In this document: positions 52,202 through 60,738 of the stretch, one piece after another
Layout of the letters: every line of letters starts with the position of its first letter
Numbering within the stretch: position 1 is the stretch's first letter
Origin: Bog-473 sp963704355
Lineage (GTDB): Bacteria > Actinomycetota > Acidimicrobiia > Acidimicrobiales > RAAP-2
Assembly (NCBI GenBank): GCA_963704355.1
Contig: OY969891.1
Location: forward strand, 2,170,001-2,234,000
Direction of reading: 5' to 3'
Length of the DNA stretch: 64,000 bases
Notes under the pieces: model-generated
What the model was told of the DNA's origin: nothing
The model's input: the letters and a program-made list of their open reading frames with translations, nothing else
Database searches by the model: none
Position numbers and translations under genes: made by a program

Positions 52202-53218
52202 TTATGACGCAATCCGTACAAGGTCCTCGACCGGCACAGGTTCATTGATCCACGCCACGGTGGGCAGCTTCGGAGGCTGTGGCCGGCGGTGGCTGAACCG
52301 AACCGGGTTCGCCGCGTAGGCGGCATCGAGCGTCTCGGCGCGCTGGGAGCGAACCTCCTCGGCGGTGCCGTAGTGCACCGAGGCCGGCGTGTGGTAGCCG
52401 ATGCCCGAGTGGCGGTGCTCGTGGTTGTAGTAGGCGAAGGACGCCTCGCAGAACGCCCGGGCGTCTTGGATGCAGCCGAAGCGCTCGGGGAAGGCGGGGC
52501 AGTACTTGAGCGTCTTGAACTGCGCCTCGCTGTAGGGGTTGTCGTTGCTCACGTGCGGGCGGCTGTGGCTGCGGCCGATGCCCAAGAACGTGAGCAGCTC
52601 GGTCACCGGGTTCGACGTCATCGACGAGCCGCGATCGGCGTGGATGGTGAGCTGGTCGGGGGGCACCCGGTGGCGCGCCACGGCGTCGGCGATGAGCTCT
52701 TTGGCCAGCTCGCCTGACTCAGAGGGCGCCACACACCAGGCCACGACGTAGCGGCTGAAGATGTCGAGCACGACGTAGAGGTCGAAGTACTCGCCGCGCT
52801 TTGGGCCCTTGAGCTTGGTGATGTCCCAGGACCACACGACCAACGGCGCGCCGGCGACGAGCTCGGGCTTGACCTTGGCGGGGTGCGTCGCCTGGCGGCG
52901 GCGCTCGCGCACCTCGCCCTGGGAGCGCAAGATCCTGTAGTAGCTGGACTCCGACGCCAGGTAGACGCCTTCGTCGAGGAGGCTGAAGTAGACCTGGGCG
53001 GGCGAGCAGTCGGCGAAGCGTTCAGAACGCAGTACCTCGAGAACGGCGTCGACCTCTTCGTCGCTGAGCTTGTTCGGCGGGGCGGGCCGGGGCTTGCGCT
53101 CCGTCACCCGGCACGGCTTGAGCCGGCGGTAATGGCTGGCCCGGGCCCGCCCGACGGCGGCACAGGCGCTCTTGGTGCCGAGCAGCGGCTCGACGACGGC
53201 GAAGCATTCGTCGATCAC
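52202..53218 (-). CDS. IS3-family transposase OrfB (DDE integrase domain)
   Basis: 338 residues from GTG 53218, overlapping the OrfA stop as GTGA. The rve catalytic core has D in WSWDITKL, D in IHADRGSSM and E in NPYSEAQFKTLK, with 35 residues between the last two (D35E). The HTH_21-like region SPAQVYFSLLDEGVYLASES precedes it. It acts with OrfA to excise and insert the IS; whether a fused OrfAB is made by frameshifting is not clear because the overlap lacks an obvious slippery A-run. Confidence 0.93.
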   Translation of the reverse strand: MIDECFAVVEPLLGTKSACAAVGRARASHYRRLKPCRVTERKPRPAPPNKLSDEEVDAVLEVLRSERFADCSPAQVYFSLLDEGVYLASESSYYRILRSQGEVRERRRQATHPAKVKPELVAGAPLVVWSWDITKLKGPKRGEYFDLYVVLDIFSRYVVAWCVAPSESGELAKELIADAVARHRVPPDQLTIHADRGSSMTSNPVTELLTFLGIGRSHSRPHVSNDNPYSEAQFKTLKYCPAFPERFGCIQDARAFCEASFAYYNHEHRHSGIGYHTPASVHYGTAEEVRSQRAETLDAAYAANPVRFSHRRPQPPKLPTVAWINEPVPVEDLVRIAS

Positions 53219-53655
53219 CGCGTCGGCTCCTCGTCTGACTGCTGGTCGGTCTCCGGAGTGCTCTGCGCCAGCAGCTGCGCCAAGAGCTCCGATGCTTTTC
53301 CCTGGGCCTCGAGCGCCGTGCGGTGGCGAGCCAACTGGTCCTCGAGCTTGGCGTTGCGCCGGCGCAAGAGATCGAGCTCGCGCTCGGCCGCCGAGCGCTT
53401 CTTGCGGTGCTTGGGTGCGAGTCCCGAGAGGGCACCGACGTCGCGGGCGCGCTGCCACTCGACGATGTGGCTCGAGTACAGGCCCTCTCGGCGCAACAGG
53501 GCGCCCTTGCCACCGTCTTCGGTGATCTGTTCGTATTCCTCCAAGATGGCCAGCTTGTAGTCGGCGCCGAACTGGCGCCGCTTGGGTCTCGCCGCCGGAT
53601 TGTCTTCGGCCACGGCCCCATTCTGGGCGCGTGTCGTCACAGGTGCTGATGTCAT
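53215..53655 (-). CDS. IS3-family transposase OrfA
   Basis: 146 residues from ATG 53655, the first in-frame start inside the element; an ATG at 53661 uses bases of the target duplication and is unlikely to be the native start. The N-terminal HTH begins RRQFGADYKLAILEEYEQI (IS3 HTH_Tnp_1 type), and a leucine-zipper-like coiled coil with AAERELDLLRRRNAKLEDQL follows near 90-112. It binds the IS ends. Confidence 0.9.
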   Translation of the reverse strand: MTSAPVTTRAQNGAVAEDNPAARPKRRQFGADYKLAILEEYEQITEDGGKGALLRREGLYSSHIVEWQRARDVGALSGLAPKHRKKRSAAERELDLLRRRNAKLEDQLARHRTALEAQGKASELLAQLLAQSTPETDQQSDEEPTR

Positions 53656-53659
53656 GGTC

Positions 53660-53963
53660 ATTTGGTCTACGTGTTCCTGACTCGCCCTGGTGGGATGGTG
53701 GGCTACTGCAGGTGTCTCACGTCAGCCTGACAGACAGGGAGGCGCAGGCCAGGCTTGCCGGTCTCTTCCCCGGCGCGGCGTGGGTCACGAAGACCAACGC
53801 CAGTCACTACATCCAGTGGGACCAGCCACTGCTCGTGACCAATTCGGTCCGAGAGGTTGTCGACAAGGTGCGAGGGACGGCGAATCCACCGACGGTCAAC
53901 CTGAAGGCGCAGGCGAGCCCGCTTTCAGTTCCCTCACTGGGCGGCGAAGAGTACATCCCCTGA
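53660..53963 (+). pseudogene. Secreted alpha/beta hydrolase, 3' part
   Basis: About 100 residues continue the hydrolase: FGLRVPDSPWWDGGLLQVS, then the segment NASHYIQWDQP that supplies the catalytic histidine, and a Pro/Ser-rich C-terminal tail. No independent start. Paired with the 5' part at 51323. Confidence 0.8.
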
Positions 53964-54284
53964 TGGCATGTGACCGTAGGATCGGTCGAGGTCGGGCTCA
54001 CAGCCAAGATACCGAGAAGTTTGTGGGCCTCCTAGCGATGCCGCTTATGCGGGCCATGCGGCCGGTAGGCGCAACCCGAACAAAATCGAAGCGGCCCTCC
54101 GCCGGTCGTTGATCGGGTCCCCTCCGGGGACACCGCCCCGACTGCGGTTCCCGGGAACTGACGGAGAGGCCGTTGGGCCCACAACATCCGCTGCGGTGGT
54201 GGAACGAGTTCCCACGCTGGAGGAGCGAGTCTGCACTGGACAATTCGCACGGCTCTGCAGCGCTTGTAATTAGGCTTCCGAGCG
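53964..54284. other. Spacer without a recognised gene
   Basis: About 320 bases. The minus strand has fragments such as PHGPHKRHR with no recognised family. A GGGGTCCCC-type GC-rich inverted stretch occurs near 54117-54135 (TCCCCTCCGGGGA). Probably degraded sequence. Confidence 0.35.
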
Positions 54285-54650
54285 ATGGTGAAACTGGTCT
54301 TTTGCGTACGCCGGCATCCTGACATCGAGAAGTCCGAGTTCCACCGGTACTGGAGAGACGTTCATGGGCCTCTGGTGGCAAGCGTCGCGCCGGCTCTCGG
54401 GATCCGTCGCTACGTGCAGGTCCACACAGTCCCTACGCCCCTAAATGACGTACTCGCCGCCACCCGCCACGCTCCTGAGTGTTTCGATGGAGTTGCCGAG
54501 TTGTGGTTTGACAGCGCTGAGGCGATTTCCGCTGCGGCTTCGACTCCAGAGGGAGCGGCCGCCGGAGAATTGCTACTAAAGGATGAGCTGCGATTCATAG
54601 ACCATTCGCGTTCGCCGCTTTTTCTTGCTGAAGAACACGGGCTCATCTAA
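54285..54650 (+). CDS. EthD domain-containing protein
   Basis: 121 residues. N-terminal MVKLVFCVRRHPDIEKSEFH followed by RYWRDVHGPLV is the EthD signature (ferredoxin-like dimeric alpha/beta barrel). A second half with FDGVAELWFDSAEAISAA and a DELRFIDHSRSP segment completes the fold. EthD proteins support oxidation or degradation of ethers and other xenobiotics, but the exact role is unclear. No neighbour pathway is evident. Confidence 0.9.
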   Translation: MVKLVFCVRRHPDIEKSEFHRYWRDVHGPLVASVAPALGIRRYVQVHTVPTPLNDVLAATRHAPECFDGVAELWFDSAEAISAAASTPEGAAAGELLLKDELRFIDHSRSPLFLAEEHGLI

Positions 54651-54950
54651 CCGACGTCTCGGAGCCCGTCGCTCAGCGGCACTCGTTTCCTGCCCGTGCC
54701 TGAATGGCAAGCATGACGCGAGCGCTCTGTCTTGATCGCCAGGTGGGTTGGACCCGTTCCGCACCCGCCGTGGTTTGTCGGACTGAACGCGACGGCGGTC
54801 GGGTGCGTAGCGTCGGGGTGGCATCAATGAAGCGGACGCCCCCCAATCTCCGCTCTCGACCGCATTTGTGGAAAGTGCCTCATAACGCGCGGCAATTCCG
54901 GTTGAGGATGCCAACTACCGACGGGACAGGATGTCACCCGGAGATCAGGT
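54651..54950. other. Spacer, nothing recognised
   Basis: About 300 bases between convergent genes; no supported coding sequence, terminator or repeat was found. Confidence 0.4.
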
Positions 54951-55883
54951 TCAGAGTGTGAGTAGCTCGTCTGCCCGCGCCAACCAGAAGTCCACTTCGG
55001 TAGGGCTGTTGCGCCGGATAGGCCAATCGATAAGCCGGACGAATAGATGCGCCAGATACGCCTGTGCCCTCAACTCTTCGAGGTGGTTGAAAGCCTCGGC
55101 AAAGAGTCGGGACCGGACCCCCGGTCCACACTCCACATTCAGGCTTGTCAGAGCGAACATGACCAAATCGAAGCCGGCGTCTCCCACGATGGCGAAGTCG
55201 GTATCGACGACCGCCGAGAGGTCATTGCCATCAACGAGAAGATTGCCTGGGTGAAGATCCCAGTGGACTACATCGTGAGCGATGAAGTCTTCGCTCTTCA
55301 GCGAGCACCCGAACGACTCGATTCGCTCAATCAGCGATCGGGTTCGTTCATCGTACTCATGGAAGGATTCGTGGCGGCAGTAGCCATTCCCACCGAAGGC
55401 GAGCGTCGCGATGAGGTTCTCGGGCCAGCGGACAGGGTCGTGTGAATCTGCCAATCCGAGGCGGCATGAGTGAAGGTCCAAGAGCCGATCGATGAGCCGA
55501 TGATCGATCGAGGTGGCCGGAGTCCCGGGCATGAACTCTTGGATGATGAAGGTGACCTCCTCGCCATCAATGACTGATTCGGCTGGGACCGGCCAGCCCG
55601 CCGCACATCGAAGCCGCTCGGAGAGGACGACGGCCTCACCTCGAAGAGCCCGGCCATCTGGCGTGGTGTCCCACTTCATGACGATCGGATGGCCATTTGG
55701 TCCGAGGAACTGGTGTGCACCGGTTTCGCCGCCACTGAGTTGACGCACGTGGCGAAATGCCTTCCCTGTCACTTTTGAGAGGATCGAAGCCGCTGCCTCG
55801 GCATCTACGTGCGAGTCACGAACCATGCCTTCAAGCATTGCATTAGCACGGAGGTGACCCCTCTGGACTGCCTCCGACATCAT
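54951..55883 (-). CDS. Aminoglycoside phosphotransferase family protein (APH-like kinase)
   Basis: About 310 residues from ATG 55883 (ATGATG pair); GTG 55910 would add nine. Kinase-like fold: GGETGAHQFL as the nucleotide loop region, IVMKWDTT with the conserved lysine, the catalytic loop HWDLHPGNLLV (HxDxxxxN) and VVDTDFA (DxD) for Mg2+. Relatives phosphorylate aminoglycosides, choline, homoserine or other small molecules, so resistance cannot be claimed. Monocistronic. Confidence 0.85.
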   Translation of the reverse strand: MMSEAVQRGHLRANAMLEGMVRDSHVDAEAAASILSKVTGKAFRHVRQLSGGETGAHQFLGPNGHPIVMKWDTTPDGRALRGEAVVLSERLRCAAGWPVPAESVIDGEEVTFIIQEFMPGTPATSIDHRLIDRLLDLHSCRLGLADSHDPVRWPENLIATLAFGGNGYCRHESFHEYDERTRSLIERIESFGCSLKSEDFIAHDVVHWDLHPGNLLVDGNDLSAVVDTDFAIVGDAGFDLVMFALTSLNVECGPGVRSRLFAEAFNHLEELRAQAYLAHLFVRLIDWPIRRNSPTEVDFWLARADELLTL

Positions 55884-55926
55884 CGCCGGAGCTGGGCGCA
55901 ATTCCAGCACCTAGTCCGCTTGCGGA

Positions 55927-56256
55927 TTAGGCAGGGAAGGCTTTCGTTTCTCCGTACCAGGAGATGGGATCACGCTTGACCGCCTCCCACCGTCGCTTTC
56001 CCGATGCGGCCAACAGAGCCTGCAGCGACGCGTCTCTACTCGCACGCTGCCACAGGGCTTGTCGGCTCTCGCCGACGGACTCGGCAATCTGCTCCCACGA
56101 CAGTCCAGCCGAGCGCGCAAACGAGATTGCTTCCTTCTGGGCTGCATCAAAGTAACGACCAAATGCAGCCGCTACTTGAAGGACTTCCAGCGGGTCGGGG
56201 TCTGGGCTTGTCCTAATGCGCTCCCATGCTTCCCAGAACGACTCCACGGGTTTCAC
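55927..56256 (-). CDS. Small HTH-containing protein
   Basis: 109 residues from GTG 56256 (VKPVESFWEAWERIRTS). The central helices EAISFARSAGLSWEQIAESV followed by GESRQALWQRAS form a helix-turn-helix with the usual glycine-turn (AGLSWEQIA). A longer open frame extends upstream to 56568 but covers the terminator region and has no conserved sequence. Likely a transcriptional regulator or DNA-binding protein; no target is evident. It lies 44 bases upstream of the APH-like gene on the same strand and may be co-transcribed. Confidence 0.7.
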   Translation of the reverse strand: MKPVESFWEAWERIRTSPDPDPLEVLQVAAAFGRYFDAAQKEAISFARSAGLSWEQIAESVGESRQALWQRASRDASLQALLAASGKRRWEAVKRDPISWYGETKAFPA

Positions 56257-56919
56257 CGTCACAACACTGAACGAATCGCAACCGTCTGTCAACACTCGTT
56301 TACAACCGTGAGATGCTCGCTCGGCCAAAACTCTCCCTAACCTCTGCGCTACTCGCTGTCGGGCGACTGGCTCATTACGCCCGGTAGGCACGCCGACGGC
56401 GGAGCAGGAAAGACGTTGAAGCGGTGTGCAGCTGCACCGATGCGAAAGCGCCCGTCCCACGAACTGTCGGGGATCGGGCGCTTTTCTCATTTGATCCGAG
56501 AGTGGATGCTCGGGGAAATGGCTACCAGTGGGCGTTTTGCCCTTGCCGTGGCAACGCTTCCACTTCAAGCTGCTTGCCGTTGGTTCTATCTGGGCCTACC
56601 AGGATCTCTCCCAGTCAATCCTCGTCCATCCGCTCTAGGACGGCTCTTCATGCATACGGAGCATAAGCGCCTCCTTTTGGAACCCTCTCGGATCCCGCAC
56701 CATCAGTGTGCGCTCAGTGCACCGCGACTTCAAGATGACCAATTTCCTATCTGGGCCACAGGGCACAGGGCGGTTCAGATGAGTGCAGGACCTGCATAGC
56801 GCTTGGCGAGTCATCCGCCGAGAGCGTGGACGACGGCCCTACCAATCACCAGAAGTCCAACGCCTGCGAGAATCTCGGAGCCACGATCCGCCGCGCTCGG
56901 TGCCAACGTCGGCGACTCC
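56257..56919. other. 660-bp region with orphan terminator
   Basis: No supported gene. A strong intrinsic terminator lies at 56445-56487 although no plus-strand gene precedes it; TGCAGCTGCA-type dyad symmetry occurs just upstream (about 56425-56438). A 128-codon plus-strand frame (56416-56799) overlaps the terminator and is not convincing. A small RNA ending at the terminator is possible. Confidence 0.45.
56445..56487 (+). terminator. Strong intrinsic terminator with no obvious upstream gene
   Basis: AAAGCGCCCG (56445-56454) pairs perfectly with CGGGCGCTTT (56475-56484), 20-base loop, followed by TCTC; the stem end plus the first T gives four U. Best oriented for plus-strand transcription. 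Confidence 0.7.
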
Positions 56920-57699
56920 TTACACGCGAGAGCCGAGCAGGGGTCGCAACGATGGGCCGACTTGATCAGCGAGGGCCACGGCCACCACCCGTCGTTCGTA
57001 CGAAACCGGATACCCAGGGTTAGGCGTCAGGACAAATCGGCCCAGTGTGTGCCCCTGCAATTGCACCAGCAGTTCGATCTCTGGACCGGGCAGCCCCATG
57101 CGATGGACACCCCAGACCCTCCCGCCGAGGAAGACACGTCCGTCGTGCTCCAGCCGCAATATGGGACGCTCTGCCGTTCCCGCTTCGTAGCGGCAGGCTT
57201 GAAGGTGCAACAGGGCAATGAGTTCGTTCCGCACGCGTGCAACCACCTCTCGGGAGGATGCGCCCGACGTGGCGAGTTCCGAAACGTCGTGAATAAGCCC
57301 GACAAAATCCGCCTCCTCGGCTGCTGTCGCATGGTGGAGGCGGTTCCGGGCCGCGAGTTCGGTCACGATGATCCCCACCACGAAGAGGCTGAGGGCGGTC
57401 TCGATGTCGGGGCGGTGGGTAATGGCGAACTTCTCGTAGGGGCGCGTGAGGAAGAAGTCGAACCACAAGGTTGCCGAGACCGTGGCCACGAACCCGGAGA
57501 AGCGGTTGCCCAATGCCGCCACCGCCACGATGACCGCAACGAGGATCAGCGCGGATGCCGTGTTGGCGAAGCTCGATCGGAATGGGACGAGGATGACAGC
57601 CACACCGAGCGGCAGAACCACTGCTGCGACGAGGGCTATTTGATCCCGGTAGGCACGAATCGCATCCATGAGCTCCTCGCTTTGATCGGTTGTCCCCAT
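56920..57699 (-). CDS. DUF4118 (KdpD-like) membrane sensor protein
   Basis: 259 residues from ATG 57699. Four hydrophobic segments (about 20-40, 46-64, 66-84, 100-116) with the KdpD-like WFDFFLTRPYEKFAITHR motif, the DUF4118 hallmark. The C-terminal ~135 residues resemble a GAF-like or sensor domain, with LIALLHLQACRYEAGT and RVFLGGRVWGVHRMGLPG. There is no histidine kinase domain, so it is a stand-alone sensor. KdpD relatives sense potassium or osmotic status. Confidence 0.85.
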   Translation of the reverse strand: MGTTDQSEELMDAIRAYRDQIALVAAVVLPLGVAVILVPFRSSFANTASALILVAVIVAVAALGNRFSGFVATVSATLWFDFFLTRPYEKFAITHRPDIETALSLFVVGIIVTELAARNRLHHATAAEEADFVGLIHDVSELATSGASSREVVARVRNELIALLHLQACRYEAGTAERPILRLEHDGRVFLGGRVWGVHRMGLPGPEIELLVQLQGHTLGRFVLTPNPGYPVSYERRVVAVALADQVGPSLRPLLGSRV

Positions 57700-57859
57700 T
57701 TTCGCACGACGTGCCGGCGAAGGCTCAGGTTCGGCTCACCGATTCGATAATCTCGGGCTCCAGAGTGCCAAGGCGATGGCCACCATCGGGGTTGGTCGGC
57801 TCTCGATGTCGCCTTCTTGGTAGGTGAACCTGGGCGGTACCCCCGCTCGGCAGCAGTTC
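57700..57859. other. Spacer
   Basis: About 160 bases between the DUF4118 gene and the ClC gene stop; no promoter or terminator clearly visible. Confidence 0.35.
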
Positions 57860-59932
57860 CTACTTGGCCACACCCACCGGTGTGGTTGTTCCGATCCGAG
57901 TCAGGTCGAACCCTTGGCCGATCACGGTCAGCTGATCACCGATGGTGAGCTTGACGTCGCCGGTCGGGAAGAACACCGTGTCTCCACGCGAGATCGAAGT
58001 GATGAGAAGTCCGGCGGGGAGTCCGGCCTGGCGAATCGTTTTACCCGCTACCGGTGACGCCGCGGTGAGTGTCACCTGGGCCGCACCGGTCATAGCCCCG
58101 AGATCACTCATCCGTTCGGCGCTTGTGACCAATTCCTGGCGGTAGGCCCGCACCACGTCGGAGACGGATAGCGTTCCGACAACCCGGCGTTCGTCATCGA
58201 GGACTGGGACCCACGATTGCGGTGCGGCCGTAAGGCTCTCGAGCGCCACATCGAGTCGGCTGGAGTCTGACACGGTGGGAGCCCCCGCATCGACGAGATC
58301 TCCGACTCTGTGCCGGCCCTCGCCCGACTTCTCGATCCTCGATCGGGCGATGGTCCCTTCGAGTCGGCCGGCTTCGTCGACCACCGGTGCTCCGCTGAGA
58401 CCTGCGTCGAGGAGCGCACGTCGCACGCTGTCGATGCTGCGTTGTGTCGTGATCACCAATTTGGGCTGTGCCATCGCCCGGGCGACCGGAATCGCCCCAA
58501 GGAGCGGCAGCCCGGCCAACAGTCGTTGTGATGGCGCCTCCGATCGGTTCTTCAGCTGGCTGCGATACATGGTGTCGTCGCTGCGGCGCACGATCAGCCA
58601 CGAGATGCCGACAGCGATCATGGCGGGCGTGAGGATCGAGAGGCTTCCGGTCATTTCGGCGACCATAAGCATGACGGCGAGGGGTGCGCGTGAGATGCCC
58701 CCGAAACAGCTCATCATGCCGACGATCACGTAGGGCGCGGGGTCGTGCCCCATCGACGGGAACACCGGGTCGAAGACCCGCCAAACCGCAGCGCCGAGAA
58801 AGGCTCCGATCACGATGCCGGGACCGAAGATCCCGCCCGACCCTCCCGAGCCGATTGACAGACCGGTGGCCAGGATCCGAGCGAAAGGGACGATGAGCAC
58901 GATCCACAGCGGGATGGACGCCAGGCCGTTGTGGCTGAGGCACTGCTGCACCCAGCCGTAGCCGGTGCCGATGACCTGGGGTACGGCGACGGCGATGGAT
59001 CCGACCAAGAGGCCCCCGACGGCCGGAGCTGTCCATTGAGGCAGAGGAGATCGCTTGAAGAGGTCGGCCAGCCCATAGAAGCCCTTGGCGTAGAGGAGTC
59101 CCATGAGGCCAGCCAGAAGTCCGATCAGGGCGAACCAGAGAAGCTGAACCGGGTCGTCGAAGTGGTAGGCGGCAACATAACCGAAGAGGGGTGAAAACCC
59201 TTCTGCCGCTCCGAACACCACGAAGCTGACGACCGAGGCGATGAAGCTGGGGAGCAGGGCTGCAGGGTCGAAGTCGTCGCGGTAGAGGATCTCGGTGGCC
59301 AACACGGCACCGCCAAGCGGCGCGCCGAAGATCGCCCCGATGCCTGAGCCGATACCCGTGGCCACCGCGATCCTCCCGTCGGCGGGCTCGAGGTCGAGGC
59401 TGCGGGCGAGCAGCGATCCGAAGCCGGCGCTGATCTGCCCGGTCGGGCCTTCTCGGCCGCCCGAGCCACCGGAGCCGATGGTGAGTGCCGACGCCACGAT
59501 CTTGACGATGACGGCGCGAAAGCGCACACCCCGAGGGTTGTGGTGCACGGCTGCAATGGCGGCGTCGGTGCCGTGCCCTTGCGCCTCCGGGGCGATCCGG
59601 AAGACCAGTACCGCCCCGAGCAGCGCGCCGGCCCCGGCAATGAGTGGGAGGGCCCACGGGCGAGCGGGCGAGCTCGACGCTGCCAGGCCTCCTTCACCCT
59701 TGGGGGTCGGCACCTGGTAGCCGGCGAGGATAGTCAAGAAGAAGTGGGTGCAGACGACGAGCGCCTCGTAGAACACGATGGCACCGACACCGGCCACGGC
59801 GCCGATCACCACACCGAGGACACTCCACTTCTTGAGGTAGGACGCAGAGGCCACCCAACGCCCCGCTCGTGCGCTGAGACCCCTGGCCCACGTGGCACGG
59901 CTGGGATGGGGGGTGTCGCCTTGCTCGCTCAC
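57860..59932 (-). CDS. ClC-type chloride channel/antiporter with CBS and TrkA-C domains
   Basis: 690 residues from GTG 59932, overlapping the MarR stop as GTGA. The ClC core spans about 35-450. Signature regions are GSGGSGGREGPTGQIS (GSGIP- and GREGP-type motifs, including the gating glutamate) and GSGGSGGIFGPGIVIGA (second conserved block). Two CBS motifs follow (about 495-610, VVDEAGRLEGTIAR and VPVLDDERRVVGTLSVSD) and an RCK_C/TrkA-C domain at the end (about 615-685), an unusual three-part C-terminus. Predicted proton/chloride or channel activity gated by nucleotides or ligand. Confidence 0.93.
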   Translation of the reverse strand: MSEQGDTPHPSRATWARGLSARAGRWVASASYLKKWSVLGVVIGAVAGVGAIVFYEALVVCTHFFLTILAGYQVPTPKGEGGLAASSSPARPWALPLIAGAGALLGAVLVFRIAPEAQGHGTDAAIAAVHHNPRGVRFRAVIVKIVASALTIGSGGSGGREGPTGQISAGFGSLLARSLDLEPADGRIAVATGIGSGIGAIFGAPLGGAVLATEILYRDDFDPAALLPSFIASVVSFVVFGAAEGFSPLFGYVAAYHFDDPVQLLWFALIGLLAGLMGLLYAKGFYGLADLFKRSPLPQWTAPAVGGLLVGSIAVAVPQVIGTGYGWVQQCLSHNGLASIPLWIVLIVPFARILATGLSIGSGGSGGIFGPGIVIGAFLGAAVWRVFDPVFPSMGHDPAPYVIVGMMSCFGGISRAPLAVMLMVAEMTGSLSILTPAMIAVGISWLIVRRSDDTMYRSQLKNRSEAPSQRLLAGLPLLGAIPVARAMAQPKLVITTQRSIDSVRRALLDAGLSGAPVVDEAGRLEGTIARSRIEKSGEGRHRVGDLVDAGAPTVSDSSRLDVALESLTAAPQSWVPVLDDERRVVGTLSVSDVVRAYRQELVTSAERMSDLGAMTGAAQVTLTAASPVAGKTIRQAGLPAGLLITSISRGDTVFFPTGDVKLTIGDQLTVIGQGFDLTRIGTTTPVGVAK

Positions 59933-60417
59933 AGGTCCCACCCGGCACTCCAGTCCTGTTCGGGGACCTCACCTGCAGCCTGGGCCAATTGCGTCAGCGC
60001 GACCGCGACCGAACGTTGGGTCTTGATTGGGACTGCGGTCAACAGGTCGGCAATCTCCTGGCGCCGGCGAGCGGTCACCGCGTCGACGAGCTCGTGACCC
60101 GTTTTCGTCAACGCGATGTGCACTTGACGGCGGTCGTGACGGTCGGTCCGTCGCCGAACGAGGCCCTTCTTCACGAGTCGATCGCACAGTCGCGAGGCAG
60201 TGGGCGGTGTGACCGCCACCGCCTCGGCCAATTCGGCCACGCTCTGCGGCCCGCGTGAGGCCAGGACGATGAGCGAACGGTACTGAGTGAGGGTGACCTC
60301 CTCGCCGGCATCGGCCAGCGAACGGGCGGCGATCGCTACGAGCACCCGGCTGGCACTGAGCACAGCGTCCACGACCGACTCCTGGCTGGAGTCAGCGGTG
60401 GGGGAGTTTCGTTGCAT
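59929..60417 (-). CDS. MarR family transcriptional regulator
   Basis: 162 residues from ATG 60417. MarR winged helix: LTQYRSLIVLASRGPQSVAE leading to recognition helix VTPPTASRLCDRLVKKGLV and the wing RRTDRHDRRQVHIALT. First gene of an operon with the ClC gene (GTGA overlap), so it probably regulates chloride or acid-stress transport and itself through the palindrome just upstream. Confidence 0.93.
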   Translation of the reverse strand: MQRNSPTADSSQESVVDAVLSASRVLVAIAARSLADAGEEVTLTQYRSLIVLASRGPQSVAELAEAVAVTPPTASRLCDRLVKKGLVRRRTDRHDRRQVHIALTKTGHELVDAVTARRRQEIADLLTAVPIKTQRSVAVALTQLAQAAGEVPEQDWSAGWDL

Positions 60418-60426
60418 ATACTAATA

Positions 60427-60437
60427 AGTGTATACAC
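60427..60437 (-). promoter_or_regulatory. Putative MarR operator overlapping the promoter
   Basis: GTGTATACAC (60428-60437) is a perfect 10-base palindrome; on the minus strand TACACT (60432-60427), a -10-like hexamer, overlaps it and lies 9 bases before ATG 60417. This supports autorepression and a short or absent leader. Confidence 0.5.
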
Positions 60438-60738
60438 AAACTAATCTGAAGACATGCTCCCAGATCGGCCGGGTCACGGACACCCTTTTAAGGGTCCGGA
60501 CGGCCGGATGCTTACTGCCGCAATGCTCTCGACAGGTCGGCCGCTGCGATCATCGTGCGGAGGGACCGCGAGGATCGGGATACAAGCACGCCTCTCAACA
60601 GGCGCGTCACGGGTGCCAGTGCTGTCCAACGTTCACAAGGTCCAGGCCGGCGATCGCCCCGGCGTTCAGGTCGCCCCGGTCCGTCAGCAAGGGCTCGAAG
60701 CGAGCGAACGAGCATCGCAACTCAGTCGCCAGGGAGGC
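60438..60738. other. Intergenic region upstream of MarR gene
   Basis: About 300 bases between the MarR start and the end of the serine-hydrolase-like gene. CCCTTTTAAGGG (about 60483-60494) is a palindrome, possibly another regulator site. No gene is supported. Confidence 0.4.

Larger units (their letters stand above)
52191..53659 (-). mobile_element. IS3-family insertion sequence
   Basis: 1,469 bases flanked by ATTT on both sides (52187-52190 and 53660-53663), a 4-bp target duplication in the IS3 range. Removing the element and one ATTT copy joins the hydrolase frame exactly as VKRF-GLRVPDSPWW. The ends have only weak inverted similarity (GAGACAC... and GACCATGACA...). It encodes an OrfA/OrfB pair on the minus strand. 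An intact, possibly recent insertion. Confidence 0.9.

Noticed and set aside
52191..53659. IS ends called as TGA...TCA inverted repeats
   Set aside because: Inverted similarity is weak; the ATTT duplication and restored host frame define the boundaries better.
54704..54961. Plus-strand frame of 85 codons
   Set aside because: Basic, low-complexity; overlaps the end of the APH-like gene; no ribosome-binding site.
56416..56799. Plus-strand frame of 127 codons
   Set aside because: It runs through a strong terminator hairpin, has no motif and no convincing ribosome-binding site.
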